Shown: positions 15,243-22,502, numbered from the stretch's first letter. The stretch: DNA of 35,703 nt from WO2-35-19 sp964365465 (GCA_964365465.1 CAYIPT010000006.1:1-35703), one strand, 5' to 3'. Made by a program: numbers and translations. Notes: generated by a model from the sequence alone, not told the origin.

Positions 15243-15842
15243 ATGACAATCACGGAGTTGAAGCAGGAACTTGCCAGGAAAATGCAAGATGTCAGAAGTT
15301 ACAAACTCTGGCAAACGGCATTCCAAATCGCAACAGACTTCGGAAAGAAAAATGTAAGGGAAGGCAGCTATACTACTGCCATAAGTTTCGATCTGGAGAT
15401 CAATATCGGAACTGTGCATTTCAGGGTTCAAATCAGCCCTTATCATTACGGACATCTCCAGATTTTCATCAGCGCAAACGGCAACAATGTTTTTTCTGCC
15501 AGCGAGGTGGATAGTTCAAACGACACGATGCCATATGTGGAAAAAGAAATTCTCGACTTGTGCACCACGGAAATCGAACAAAAGTTCCGTGAACATAAGG
15601 GCACCAAGGTGCGCGTGGAGAGGTATGTTTACGGTGATTGGCTGCAGTACTTCGAGCATTCCATTTTCGCTGGTGCTATCAACATGATAAAAGATGCAGA
15701 GGCGAAAAAGAAAGCGGCCAAAGAAAAAACCGAAATGGAAAACCGCTCACTTTCAGATGAGGAAAACAGGCTTGCTGTGGAATTATTTGGCATCAATACC
15801 AATGTTCCTGTCCGGCCCCGTCTAGTTCGTTCCGTTCTTTAG
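15243..15842 (+). CDS. Hypothetical protein
   Basis: This 199-residue protein is not recognised. It starts with a helix (ITELKQELARKMQDVRSYKLWQTAFQIATDFGKK), then several strands (AISFDLEINIGTVHFRVQISPY, HLQIFISANGNNVFSASEV), and ends in a charged helix (MIKDAEAKKKAAKEKTEMENR) and a basic tail. No membrane segment or signal peptide. The ATG follows GGAGG closely. It is a stand-alone unit with its own consensus promoter and terminator, and its codons are GC-richer than those of recJ and rnhA on either side. Function unknown. Confidence 0.65.
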   Translation: MTITELKQELARKMQDVRSYKLWQTAFQIATDFGKKNVREGSYTTAISFDLEINIGTVHFRVQISPYHYGHLQIFISANGNNVFSASEVDSSNDTMPYVEKEILDLCTTEIEQKFREHKGTKVRVERYVYGDWLQYFEHSIFAGAINMIKDAEAKKKAAKEKTEMENRSLSDEENRLAVELFGINTNVPVRPRLVRSVL

Positions 15843-15851
15843 TCCTATTCA

Positions 15852-15884
15852 GAGCTTCGTCAGTGATGGCGAAGCTCGTCTGTT
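15852..15884 (+). terminator. Intrinsic terminator
   Basis: GAGCTTCG (15852-15859), 10-nt loop, CGAAGCTC (15870-15877), then gTCTGTTT. The T-tract is imperfect. Confidence 0.65.
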
Positions 15885-15888
15885 TATA

Positions 15889-15897
15889 TGTTAAAAT
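15889..15897 (+). promoter_or_regulatory. Extended -10 of rnhA
   Basis: TG-t-TAAAAT ends 7 nt before the ATG at 15905, immediately after the preceding terminator. Confidence 0.5.
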
Positions 15898-15904
15898 TAG
15901 TTTC

Positions 15905-16558
15905 ATGGTTGCTTACAACGATCCGAACGATTTTCAAAAAAAGTTTCAAGGCAAAATGGCCGGCTTAAAAGGAGCTGGATATGCTGAAATTTTTCCAAAC
16001 AAGAAAATAGAAAAATTTCTTAAAGAAAATAAAAGAGAAAAATATATAATTTACACGGATGGCTCGTCAAAAGGAAATCCGGGGCCGGGAGGGTGGGGAG
16101 CAATCATTATCTACGATAATGAAATTTCCAATTCTCAATTTCCAATTTCCAAAATAAAAGAGATAGGCGGAAGAGAGGAACAAACAACAAACAACAGAAT
16201 GGAAATGATGGCCACCATAATGGCGCTGAAAAATTTGGAAGCTTGCTTGAACAATGAAATTGGGCGGGTAGAAATTTATTCTGACTCAACCTATTTGATA
16301 AACGGAATTACTGTTTGGATAAAAAGCTGGCAAAAAAATGAATGGAAAACTAAAAATAAAAAAGCTGTTTTGAACAAGGACTTATGGGAAGAACTTTTGG
16401 CGGAAACGGAAAAAAGAAAAGTAGAATGGAAAAAGGTCTTGGGGCATTCGGGACACGAGTGGAATGAAAGATGCGATGAAATTGCGACTGGATTTGCCGA
16501 TGGAAAAAATATCGTTTTATATAACGGTCCAAAATCGGGATATAAACCCGTTTCATAA
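15905..16558 (+). CDS. rnhA: Ribonuclease HI with N-terminal extension and repeat-encoded loop
   Basis: A 217-residue RNase H that degrades RNA in RNA-DNA hybrids. Catalytic residues: Asp52 in YTDGSSKGNPG, Glu100 in TTNNRMEMMA, Asp127 in YSDSTYLING and Asp191 in NERCDEIAT; His184 is in VLGHSGHEWN. About 45 residues precede the catalytic domain (KMAGLKGAGYAEIF...). The loop DNEISNSQFPISKIKEIGG contains extra residues encoded by a TTTCCAATT-type repeat whose 16-bp core is found reverse-complemented in the pseudopilin leader. The ATG at 15905 is preferred over 15863 for its extended -10. The stop overlaps the comEC start (TAATG). Confidence 0.94.
   Translation: MVAYNDPNDFQKKFQGKMAGLKGAGYAEIFPNKKIEKFLKENKREKYIIYTDGSSKGNPGPGGWGAIIIYDNEISNSQFPISKIKEIGGREEQTTNNRMEMMATIMALKNLEACLNNEIGRVEIYSDSTYLINGITVWIKSWQKNEWKTKNKKAVLNKDLWEELLAETEKRKVEWKKVLGHSGHEWNERCDEIATGFADGKNIVLYNGPKSGYKPVS
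16121..16160 (+). repeat. TTTCCAATT-type dispersed repeat inside rnhA
   Basis: The 16 bp at 16135-16150 are the exact reverse complement of 4435-4450. The repeat encodes NEISNSQFPISK in a surface loop of RNase H. Confidence 0.7.
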
Positions 16559-18030
16559 TGATTTATTTTGCAGTTTCATTTTTTCTCGGAATTATTTTTG
16601 AAAAAGTTTTTAATTTTGGGTGGAGTGTTGGGTTTTTGGCATTTTTGATCTCTTCATTTTTATTTTTTTATTTTAAAAAAGATAATTTTTATATTGGAAA
16701 AATTGTTTTTGTTATCGGTGTCGCATTTTGTATTGGGAATTTAAGAATGAGTTTTGTTGATATCTCTCCCGACCCGAATCTTTTAAAACTTGTCGGACAA
16801 AAAATTTCTTTTGAAGCCACTATCTCCGAGGAGCCCGACATGAGAGATGTTTCGGCGCGTTACATAATCAACCCCGCGTCTTCCAAAAGCCAGGTGCTTA
16901 TTATTGCGAATCGTTTCCCCGAACTTAAGTATGGAGATAAAATAAGAGTTTCTGGGAGATTGGATTTGCCTAAAAATTTTACCGCCAATAACGGAACAGA
17001 ATTTGATTATGTTTCTTATCTATCAAAAGACAAAATACACTTTTTAATTTACAATCCTTCTATTCAAAAAATGGAAGAATATAGCGGAAATAAAATTGTC
17101 GCCTCTCTTTATTCTCTAAAAAATATTTTTATTAAAAATATTTCGGCTGTGGTGTCGGAACCCAACTCATCATTGCTTGGCGGAGTTATTTTTGGCGCCA
17201 AAGAGTCCTTGGGTCAAGCCCTTTTGGATGATTTTAGAAAAGTGGGACTTATTCACATCGTTGTTCTTTCTGGATATAACATAACCATTATTGCCGTAGG
17301 CGTTTTTTGGTCTCTATCTTTTTTTGGTAAAAGAAATTTAAGTTTCATTTTGAGCGTTATTTTTATACTTTTATTCGCCACTATGGTCGGTTGGGGAGCC
17401 ACCGTTATTCGGGCTGTTGTTATGGCTTTGATTTCTATTCTGGCTCTTTTCTTGGGTCGGCCATCTGACGCTTTGCGCTGGCTTTTTATAGCCGGCCTTT
17501 TAATGCTTCTTTGGAATCCCTTAATTCTTTTTTACGATCCTTCTTTTCAACTTTCTTTTATGGCTACGCTGGGTTTAATTTTATTTTCTCCTTTTATTGA
17601 AAATTTTATATCTTCTTCAAAACTTTCAAAATTTATTACGGCAAAATTCAAATTGCGCGAAATTATTTCTTCCACTCTGGCCGTTCAATTTTTTGTCCTA
17701 CCTTTGCTTATTAAAATGTCCGGCTTTGTTTCTTTGATTTCCTTTTTTATTAACCCCATTATTTTACCACTGGTGCCTTGGGCTATGGCCTTTGGAGCTT
17801 TGACCGGCGCAGTCGGTTTAATTCCTTTTGTTGGTAAAATTTTATCTTGGCCTTTTGGAATTATTTCTTATTTCATTTCTCAAATAATAATTTCTCTGAC
17901 CGAATTTTCCTCCCATCTTCCTCTCGCCACTCTCCAAACCGGCAGTATTTCTCTTTGGGCCATTTTTCTCTGGTATGTCGGTTATGGGGTTTTGTATTGG
18001 AAATTAAAAACCTCACCCCGTCCCGCTTAG
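16558..18030 (+). CDS. comEC: ComEC/Rec2 competence channel, membrane part only
   Basis: A 490-residue polytopic membrane protein. After two N-terminal helices comes an OB-like DUF4131 region (residues 70-180, KYGDKIRVSGRLDLPKNF), then the competence domain: LLGGVIFGAKESL, GLIHIVVLSGYNITII (the conserved LSGxH/N-like motif), VGWGATVIRAVVMALI and many helices. It would carry single-stranded DNA across the membrane during uptake. The C-terminal beta-lactamase domain of full ComEC is missing and is instead a separate protein at 18665. The last codons (TSPRPA and the stop) lie inside a double-hairpin repeat. Its start overlaps the rnhA stop by 1 nt. Confidence 0.92.
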   Translation: MIYFAVSFFLGIIFEKVFNFGWSVGFLAFLISSFLFFYFKKDNFYIGKIVFVIGVAFCIGNLRMSFVDISPDPNLLKLVGQKISFEATISEEPDMRDVSARYIINPASSKSQVLIIANRFPELKYGDKIRVSGRLDLPKNFTANNGTEFDYVSYLSKDKIHFLIYNPSIQKMEEYSGNKIVASLYSLKNIFIKNISAVVSEPNSSLLGGVIFGAKESLGQALLDDFRKVGLIHIVVLSGYNITIIAVGVFWSLSFFGKRNLSFILSVIFILLFATMVGWGATVIRAVVMALISILALFLGRPSDALRWLFIAGLLMLLWNPLILFYDPSFQLSFMATLGLILFSPFIENFISSSKLSKFITAKFKLREIISSTLAVQFFVLPLLIKMSGFVSLISFFINPIILPLVPWAMAFGALTGAVGLIPFVGKILSWPFGIISYFISQIIISLTEFSSHLPLATLQTGSISLWAIFLWYVGYGVLYWKLKTSPRPA

Positions 18031-18065
18031 CGGGACTGCCCCTCTCCTAGATGCAGGAGAGGGGA
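18012..18065. repeat. Double-hairpin dispersed repeat, copy 2
   Basis: Stem A is GTCCCGC, loop TTA, GCGGGAC; stem B is CCCCTCTCCT, 6-nt loop, AGGAGAGGGG. The copy at 7987-8047 has the same frame but different paired bases. The comEC stop codon TAG lies in the loop of stem A. Confidence 0.7.
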
Positions 18066-18075
18066 GAAATAAAAT

Positions 18076-18618
18076 TTATTGCGCATCTTTGAAGTTTTGC
18101 TCAATCGCTTTCCAGTTTAGGTTGGCGAAGAAATCTTCAATATAATTTTTTTTGCCGCTTGGCTGATAATCCGCGACGAAGGCGTGTTCCCACATATCAA
18201 GAGCGAGAATTGTTTTACAACCATTCAGTTGCCCCAAGTGGTGTTCATCAACCCAAGCATTCAATAGTTGTTTTGTAAGAGGATCATAATAAAGCATTGC
18301 CCAGCCGACTCCGCGGGTAGTGGCAAGAGATTTAAATTTTTCAAGCCACTTATCAAAATCCTCAAACTCTTCTGTGATAGTTTTGTGCAAAGGACCATTT
18401 ACGGTGAGCGGAGTCGAACCGTTTTCTAAACTAGCAAAATAATATTCGTGATTTCTCATACCATTAAATTCAAATCCCAGTCTCGTATTTTCTTGCTCCA
18501 AAATTAAATTTATATTTTTAACATATCCCGCATAAAGCTTTAAATGCTCCTCAATATTTTTTTGAGAAATGCCTTTGAGTTTCGGAATATCAAACTTTTT
18601 TTCTTCAAATTTTTGCAT
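18076..18618 (-). CDS. Fe/Mn superoxide dismutase family protein
   Basis: The 180-residue protein keeps all four metal ligands of the Fe/Mn family: His25, His57 (MRNHEYY), Asp141 and His145 (LDMWEHAFVADY). The C-terminal NYIEDFFANLNWKAIEQNF is the usual end. The second-sphere His that follows the first ligand by four residues in typical enzymes is Tyr29 here, and the N-terminal domain is short. It would detoxify superoxide in the cytoplasm; metal type cannot be called. Monocistronic, divergent from the MBL gene with 46 bp between them, and inserted between the two parts of the ComEC system. Confidence 0.9.
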   Translation of the reverse strand: MQKFEEKKFDIPKLKGISQKNIEEHLKLYAGYVKNINLILEQENTRLGFEFNGMRNHEYYFASLENGSTPLTVNGPLHKTITEEFEDFDKWLEKFKSLATTRGVGWAMLYYDPLTKQLLNAWVDEHHLGQLNGCKTILALDMWEHAFVADYQPSGKKNYIEDFFANLNWKAIEQNFKDAQ

Positions 18619-18624
18619 ATTTTT

Positions 18625-18630
18625 ATATTA
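18625..18630 (-). promoter_or_regulatory. -10 element of the superoxide dismutase gene
   Basis: On the minus strand TAATAT ends 6 nt before the ATG at 18618. No Shine-Dalgarno. Confidence 0.35.
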
Positions 18631-18651
18631 GTTAATAGCTATTTGATATTA

Positions 18652-18657
18652 TATCAT
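18652..18657 (+). promoter_or_regulatory. -10 element of the ComEC-type MBL gene
   Basis: TATCAT ends 7 nt before the ATG at 18665. No Shine-Dalgarno. Confidence 0.35.
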
Positions 18658-18664
18658 TTAAACA

Positions 18665-19558
18665 ATGAGGATATATAAGATAAGACTGGTTATATTGGTT
18701 GTTTTGTTACTCGGGGCGACACTTTCTCTTTATGCCGTTTTTAGAGAAGAGAGGAGTGGCATTTTGACTGTAGCTTTTCTAAATGTTGGGCAAGGAGATG
18801 CCATATTTATAGACGCTCCAAATGGCAACCAGATGCTTATTGACGGCGGTCCTGGCAAAGCGGTGCTTCGCGAATTGTCAAAAGTAATGCCTTTTTATGA
18901 CCGCTCTATTGATGTGGTTATAGCAACTCATGCCGATCAAGACCATGTGGGAGGCCTGCCTGATGTTTTAAAAAAATACAAAATCGGTTTGTTTTTGGAA
19001 CCGGGAGTTCCCGGAGAGTCTTCTTCTTATAATGAGCTTGAAAAAATAGTGGCAGAAAAATCCCAAGGTCTCACCTTAGGAAATCTTGAAGGTGAGACCT
19101 TAAAAAAAATTTTGGCAAGAAGGGGAATGGAAATAGATTTGGGAGATGGAGCTATTTTACAAGTCATTTTTCCTGATAGAGATCCGGCGGGGATGGATAC
19201 GAATATGGCCTCTGTTGTGGCCAAGATGATTTATGGAGAGAATGAATTTTTACTAACCGGCGATTCGCCAATCGCTATTGAAAACTATTTGGTTTCCCTG
19301 GAAAGCCAAGGTCAGACCTTGGCTTCCGATGTTCTCAAGGTTGGCCACCACGGCTCTAAAACTTCAACAAGCCAGCAATTTGTTTCAGTTGTTTCTCCTG
19401 AATATGCAATTATTTCAGTCGGCAAAGACAATCGCTACGGCCATCCAAATCAGGAGATTTTGGATACTTTAAATAATTTTGGCGCCAAAATTTTGCGTAC
19501 CGACCAGTCCGGTCGAATTGTTTTCAAAAGCGACGGATTGAATTTGGAAGTTAAATAA
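18665..19558 (+). CDS. ComEC-type metallo-beta-lactamase-fold hydrolase
   Basis: The 297-residue protein has an N-terminal membrane helix (residues 7-25, RLVILVVLLLGATLSLYAV) and then a beta-lactamase fold: AFLNVGQGDAIFIDAP, MLIDGGPG, the metal motif THADQDHVGG (88-97), LLTGDSP, LKVGHHGSKTSTS and SVGKDNRYGHPN. This is the domain normally fused to the C-terminus of ComEC, so it probably serves DNA uptake outside the membrane as a nuclease-like partner (inferred). Two palindromes (19065-19101 and 19303-19325) lie inside the gene and encode related SQGLTLG and SQGQTLA segments, suggesting repeat insertion. Confidence 0.9.
   Translation: MRIYKIRLVILVVLLLGATLSLYAVFREERSGILTVAFLNVGQGDAIFIDAPNGNQMLIDGGPGKAVLRELSKVMPFYDRSIDVVIATHADQDHVGGLPDVLKKYKIGLFLEPGVPGESSSYNELEKIVAEKSQGLTLGNLEGETLKKILARRGMEIDLGDGAILQVIFPDRDPAGMDTNMASVVAKMIYGENEFLLTGDSPIAIENYLVSLESQGQTLASDVLKVGHHGSKTSTSQQFVSVVSPEYAIISVGKDNRYGHPNQEILDTLNNFGAKILRTDQSGRIVFKSDGLNLEVK
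19065..19101. repeat. 13-bp inverted repeat inside the MBL gene
   Basis: AAGGTCTCACCTT (19065-19077) and AAGGTGAGACCTT (19089-19101) are perfect inverted copies around 11 nt. They encode QGLTLGNLEGETL. Confidence 0.8.
19303..19325. repeat. 10-bp inverted repeat inside the MBL gene
   Basis: AAGCCAAGGT, cag, ACCTTGGCTT. It shares the CAAGGTC/GACCTT core with the palindrome at 19065-19101 and encodes ESQGQTLAS. Confidence 0.8.
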
Positions 19559-19560
19559 TT

Positions 19561-20319
19561 TTATCTTGTAAATCTATCCCAAACCATGTCATGGATACTT
19601 TCCGCAGTTATAGCTAGTGGTTCGTTTTTGATAAGAATAGCAAAGGGTTTTTGTTCTTTGGCCACAATAATAAGAATCCATGGTTTTGATATTCCAATAG
19701 AGGCTTCAAGTGGATACTCTGACGGAGAAACAATAATTGGTTCAAGCAAATATTTATCTTTATTTTCAATTATTTCTTTAATCCACAGAGAGTGTTCATT
19801 GCCCGGAACAATAACTCTGGCGTGGATTTTTTTATTGACTCTCGCCTCCACATACTTGGAAAAATGCTTGGTTCCGGAAATTTTTTCAATAATCTTTGGG
19901 TTTTCAAATGTTTTCCAGAGGTTTCCTTTTGATTCTTGTAAAAATATATCGCTAGCCAGATATATTCCGTTTATTCCCTCAAAATATCTAATCGTCACTT
20001 CTCCTGATAAATTGGATATGCTTTTGCCGAAGTATTCTATTATTTCGTCCAAATCAATTTCTCTTCGAGAAAATATGTTTTTCAAATATTTTGGTTCTAC
20101 TCCTTGATACAAAATGCGTTTGCCTTTGGTTTTGACGGGAGAAATAAAACCTTTTGAAACCAAATTTTTGAGAGGAATATAAATAGCAGTGCGGGAAATG
20201 CCGCTCTGAGTTGAAAGTTCGCTTATTGTTGATGGTTCTCCTTGAGACACAACATAAATACGCGACTCATAACTACTCATATTGAAGACATTTTGAAGTT
20301 GTTTTTTAAAATCATTCAT
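19561..20319 (-). CDS. TrmB-family transcriptional regulator
   Basis: A 252-residue protein with an N-terminal winged helix (SSYESRIYVVSQGEPSTISELSTQSGISRTAIYIPLKNLVSKGF) and a C-terminal effector domain starting EVTIRYFEGINGIYLASD, the same architecture as the regulator at 8711. The C-terminal part (ARVIVPGNEHSLWIKEI, PWILIIVAKEQKPFAILIKNE) is probably ligand binding; ligand unknown. Its promoter is good (TTGACT-N16-TATGAT) with the -10 7 nt before the ATG. It is divergent from the SPASM-like radical SAM gene, with a 9+9 bp palindrome between them that is a natural operator candidate. Confidence 0.85.
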   Translation of the reverse strand: MNDFKKQLQNVFNMSSYESRIYVVSQGEPSTISELSTQSGISRTAIYIPLKNLVSKGFISPVKTKGKRILYQGVEPKYLKNIFSRREIDLDEIIEYFGKSISNLSGEVTIRYFEGINGIYLASDIFLQESKGNLWKTFENPKIIEKISGTKHFSKYVEARVNKKIHARVIVPGNEHSLWIKEIIENKDKYLLEPIIVSPSEYPLEASIGISKPWILIIVAKEQKPFAILIKNEPLAITAESIHDMVWDRFTR

Positions 20320-20326
20320 ATCCTAT

Positions 20327-20354
20327 ATCATACACATTCTGACAATAAAGTCAA
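20327..20354 (-). promoter_or_regulatory. Promoter of the second TrmB-type regulator
   Basis: On the minus strand TTGACT (20354-20349), 16-nt spacer, TATGAT (20332-20327), 7 nt to the ATG at 20319. Confidence 0.7.
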
Positions 20355-20355
20355 T

Positions 20356-20380
20356 AATATGACGCTCAAACCGTCATATT
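20356..20380. promoter_or_regulatory. Palindromic operator candidate
   Basis: AATATGACG (20356-20364) and CGTCATATT (20372-20380) form a perfect 9-bp inverted repeat with a 7-nt spacer. It lies just upstream of the TrmB -35 and ends 10 nt before a TATAAT (20390-20395) facing the radical SAM gene. Binding by the adjacent TrmB protein is inferred. Confidence 0.6.
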
Positions 20381-20446
20381 TAATAAAAGTATAATGTTGA
20401 AAAATAAGGGTATTTTGTAGAAAATGATAAAAAATAATTATATTTA

Positions 20447-20475
20447 TTAACATTTTTATCCTAGTATGGTCTTAT
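20447..20475 (+). promoter_or_regulatory. Possible promoter of the SPASM-like radical SAM gene
   Basis: TTAACA (20447-20452), 17-nt spacer, extended -10 TG-g-TCTTAT (20467-20475). This gives a leader of about 16 nt with the Shine-Dalgarno AAAGGAG. A second -10 candidate is TATAAT at 20390-20395. Confidence 0.4.
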
Positions 20476-20497
20476 TTTAGTAGAAAGGAGTTGAATT

Positions 20498-21697
20498 ATG
20501 TGTTCTTTAGCAAAACGCGCCAGGGGGAATTTTCTCTCCGGTATTGGTGTTGGTTCTTTTGCCCCGATAGGCGAAAATCCTCACTCATTGACGATTGAGG
20601 ACAAGAAACCGCGCCTGTTTTTAGCCACCGAAGTTGGCGAACGATGTCAACTTTCGTGTCGGCACTGTGTATATCACACAAGGCGGGATGTTGCTCCACA
20701 AAATTTGGTAACCAGAAAGTTAGAAGAGTTTTTTGAAACCAGAACTCCAACATGGGTAAGCTTTGCCGGCAAAGAACCGACAATGTTTCCTGAGGAACTG
20801 GTACATCTGGCAGAGATTGCCAAACCAAAAAGCGATCTCACTATTCTGATGACCAATGGTCTGCGACTTCGCGGGGAATTGTTAAACAGACTTGAACAAA
20901 GTATCGGATTGTTTGACATCTCTGTCGACGGAGACAAGCGGGCGCATGATTGGATGAGAGGCGAGGGAAGATTCGGTCAAGTGATGGATCGGATTGAGAA
21001 AATCCTTAAGCGTGACAAAGTGCCTGTGGCTGTAATTGCCACATTGGTGCATGCCAATCTTGATGATGGCAGGCGTCAAGTTGAAGGAATTTCCGCGCTT
21101 GCTCTCTATCTTCGATCGCGCTTTGGTGGCAACAGGAAGTTGTCGCTGTCAGTGTCGCTGTATTATGATAAACCGAATCATCAAATGCTTCTGCAAGAAG
21201 ATGATTTGGTTGAACTCGCAGAAAAACTTGGTGAGTCAGGAATGACTTCTCGTGTTCTCTGGACGGCGAACTACGCTTTCCGGTGGCCCCATGTGGCGCG
21301 GCGCCTTGGTCTGATGGGCGAGAAAATTTGCTGTGACCAACAGACAGCTATCCCGTTTGTACAGCATAGGAATGTGTACCACATCCTATTCAATCTGACG
21401 GAAACGCTTCAACTTGGGGTGCGTGTTAGCAACCGGGGAAATATTTATCTCGGCTGCAATCATCTTGTTTTGGGGGAAGAAGCGGTTCTTTTCCGTATCG
21501 CAAAACTCAATGATCTTGAAGAAGTGGTTGAGAATCTGGTGCGAGGAGAGAACAGATTTCTCCAGAAGGTCTCCTTCATCGATCCAAGATGTGAGGATGG
21601 CTGCTCCTATTTTGAAGATTGTCGCGGAGGAGATTCTCTGTCTGGGGTGTACTTTAAAGACACTCCGGTTGATCCTTACTGCCCACTGCTTCAATAG
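20498..21697 (+). CDS. Radical SAM protein with SPASM-like C-terminal cysteine cluster
   Basis: A 399-residue enzyme. The radical SAM cluster motif is Cys50-x3-Cys54-x2-Cys57 (ERCQLSCRHCVYH), followed by WVSFAGKEPTMFPEEL (a GGEP-like motif) and IGLFDISVDG. C-terminal cysteines (LGCNH near 320; Cys365, Cys369, Cys375 in RCEDGCSYFEDCRGG; Cys395 in DPYCPLL) look like a SPASM or twitch domain binding auxiliary Fe-S clusters, as in peptide- and enzyme-modifying maturases. No precursor peptide gene is visible nearby, so the substrate is unknown. It has a Shine-Dalgarno, its own terminator and GC-richer codons than its neighbours. The divergent TrmB regulator probably controls it. Confidence 0.85.
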   Translation: MCSLAKRARGNFLSGIGVGSFAPIGENPHSLTIEDKKPRLFLATEVGERCQLSCRHCVYHTRRDVAPQNLVTRKLEEFFETRTPTWVSFAGKEPTMFPEELVHLAEIAKPKSDLTILMTNGLRLRGELLNRLEQSIGLFDISVDGDKRAHDWMRGEGRFGQVMDRIEKILKRDKVPVAVIATLVHANLDDGRRQVEGISALALYLRSRFGGNRKLSLSVSLYYDKPNHQMLLQEDDLVELAEKLGESGMTSRVLWTANYAFRWPHVARRLGLMGEKICCDQQTAIPFVQHRNVYHILFNLTETLQLGVRVSNRGNIYLGCNHLVLGEEAVLFRIAKLNDLEEVVENLVRGENRFLQKVSFIDPRCEDGCSYFEDCRGGDSLSGVYFKDTPVDPYCPLLQ

Positions 21698-21713
21698 GTT
21701 GGGTGGACAAATT

Positions 21714-21746
21714 ACCGGGTGAGCAACTCATCCGGTTTTTCTTTTT
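21714..21746 (+). terminator. Intrinsic terminator
   Basis: ACCGGGTGAG, loop caa, CTCATCCGGT (one G-U), then TTTTCTTTTT. Ends the radical SAM transcript. Confidence 0.9.
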
Positions 21747-21765
21747 AAGACTGAATAATAAAAAT

Positions 21766-22233
21766 ATGTTGAATTCAAAAGAAAAATTTATAAATCTTAT
21801 CTTATCTCAAAAAGCAAAAAATAATTTAAACATGGTTGTATTTAAAAATTGCAAAAACAAGGAAGATTTTCTTAGTTTTATAAAAACAATCAAAGAAGGA
21901 AACATTAGTCATGCATTGTTGGATAATATTGGACAATTAAAAAAAATGAATCACATTTTTCTTAATACTTTTTTAAAAAACAAACTGGTTGCTTCATGTC
22001 ATCTGGATATAACCGGAGAATGGGCGTTTTTATGGAGATTTGCGGTTAGAAAAAAATATAGAGGAAAAGGTGTTGGGTCTCTTGTTCTTACTGAGTTAAT
22101 AAATATATTAAAAAATAATGGTTGTAGAGTGTTTCAAATATCTTGTCCTAAAAATCTGGGAAAGTTTTATACTTCTTTGGGTTTTAACATTATAGCTTCT
22201 GAAGCTTTTTTCTTAGAAAAGAGATTTAAATAA
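21766..22233 (+). CDS. GNAT-family N-acetyltransferase
   Basis: A 155-residue protein. The acetyl-CoA-binding motif A is AFLWRFAVRKKYRGKGVGSLVLTELINIL (RxxGxG/A type: RGKGVG), preceded by strand KLVASCHLDITGE and followed by CRVFQISCPKNLGKFYTSLGF. It would transfer an acetyl group to an unknown amine. A longer frame from 21703 overlaps the terminator, so the ATG at 21766 is chosen. Very AT-rich. Its 3' end overlaps the convergent L28 gene by 8 nt. Confidence 0.87.
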   Translation: MLNSKEKFINLILSQKAKNNLNMVVFKNCKNKEDFLSFIKTIKEGNISHALLDNIGQLKKMNHIFLNTFLKNKLVASCHLDITGEWAFLWRFAVRKKYRGKGVGSLVLTELINILKNNGCRVFQISCPKNLGKFYTSLGFNIIASEAFFLEKRFK

Positions 22234-22465
22234 CCCCAGCGTCTTTAAGGGTGGCGTAGGCGCCTTTTTTTTGGATTGTTTTAATCGCCTTGGTTGAGAG
22301 AGTCAAGATGAATGACTTATTGAGCTCGGGGACGAAAATTTTCTTTTTATGCAAATTGGCAAACTTCCTCGTGTTGCCGCAAGGGTTGAATTGGGTGGCG
22401 CGGGTTCGGTTGGAATACCGGCCGCCCATTTGCGATGATTTTCCCGTAATCGCGCATGATTTCAT
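22226..22465 (-). CDS. rpmB: 50S ribosomal protein L28
   Basis: The 79-residue protein has the L28 signature: CAITGKSSQMGGRYSNRTRAT, then RKFANLHKKKIFVPELNKSFILTLSTKAIKTIQKKG. L28 is a late-assembling protein of the large ribosomal subunit. It is monocistronic here and convergent with the GNAT gene. A possible -10 (TATTTT) ends 5 nt before the ATG. Length and motifs are normal. Confidence 0.94.
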   Translation of the reverse strand: MKSCAITGKSSQMGGRYSNRTRATQFNPCGNTRKFANLHKKKIFVPELNKSFILTLSTKAIKTIQKKGAYATLKDAGVI

Positions 22466-22502
22466 AATGTAAAATATGCTATCATATAGGAAGCATTACT
22501 GC

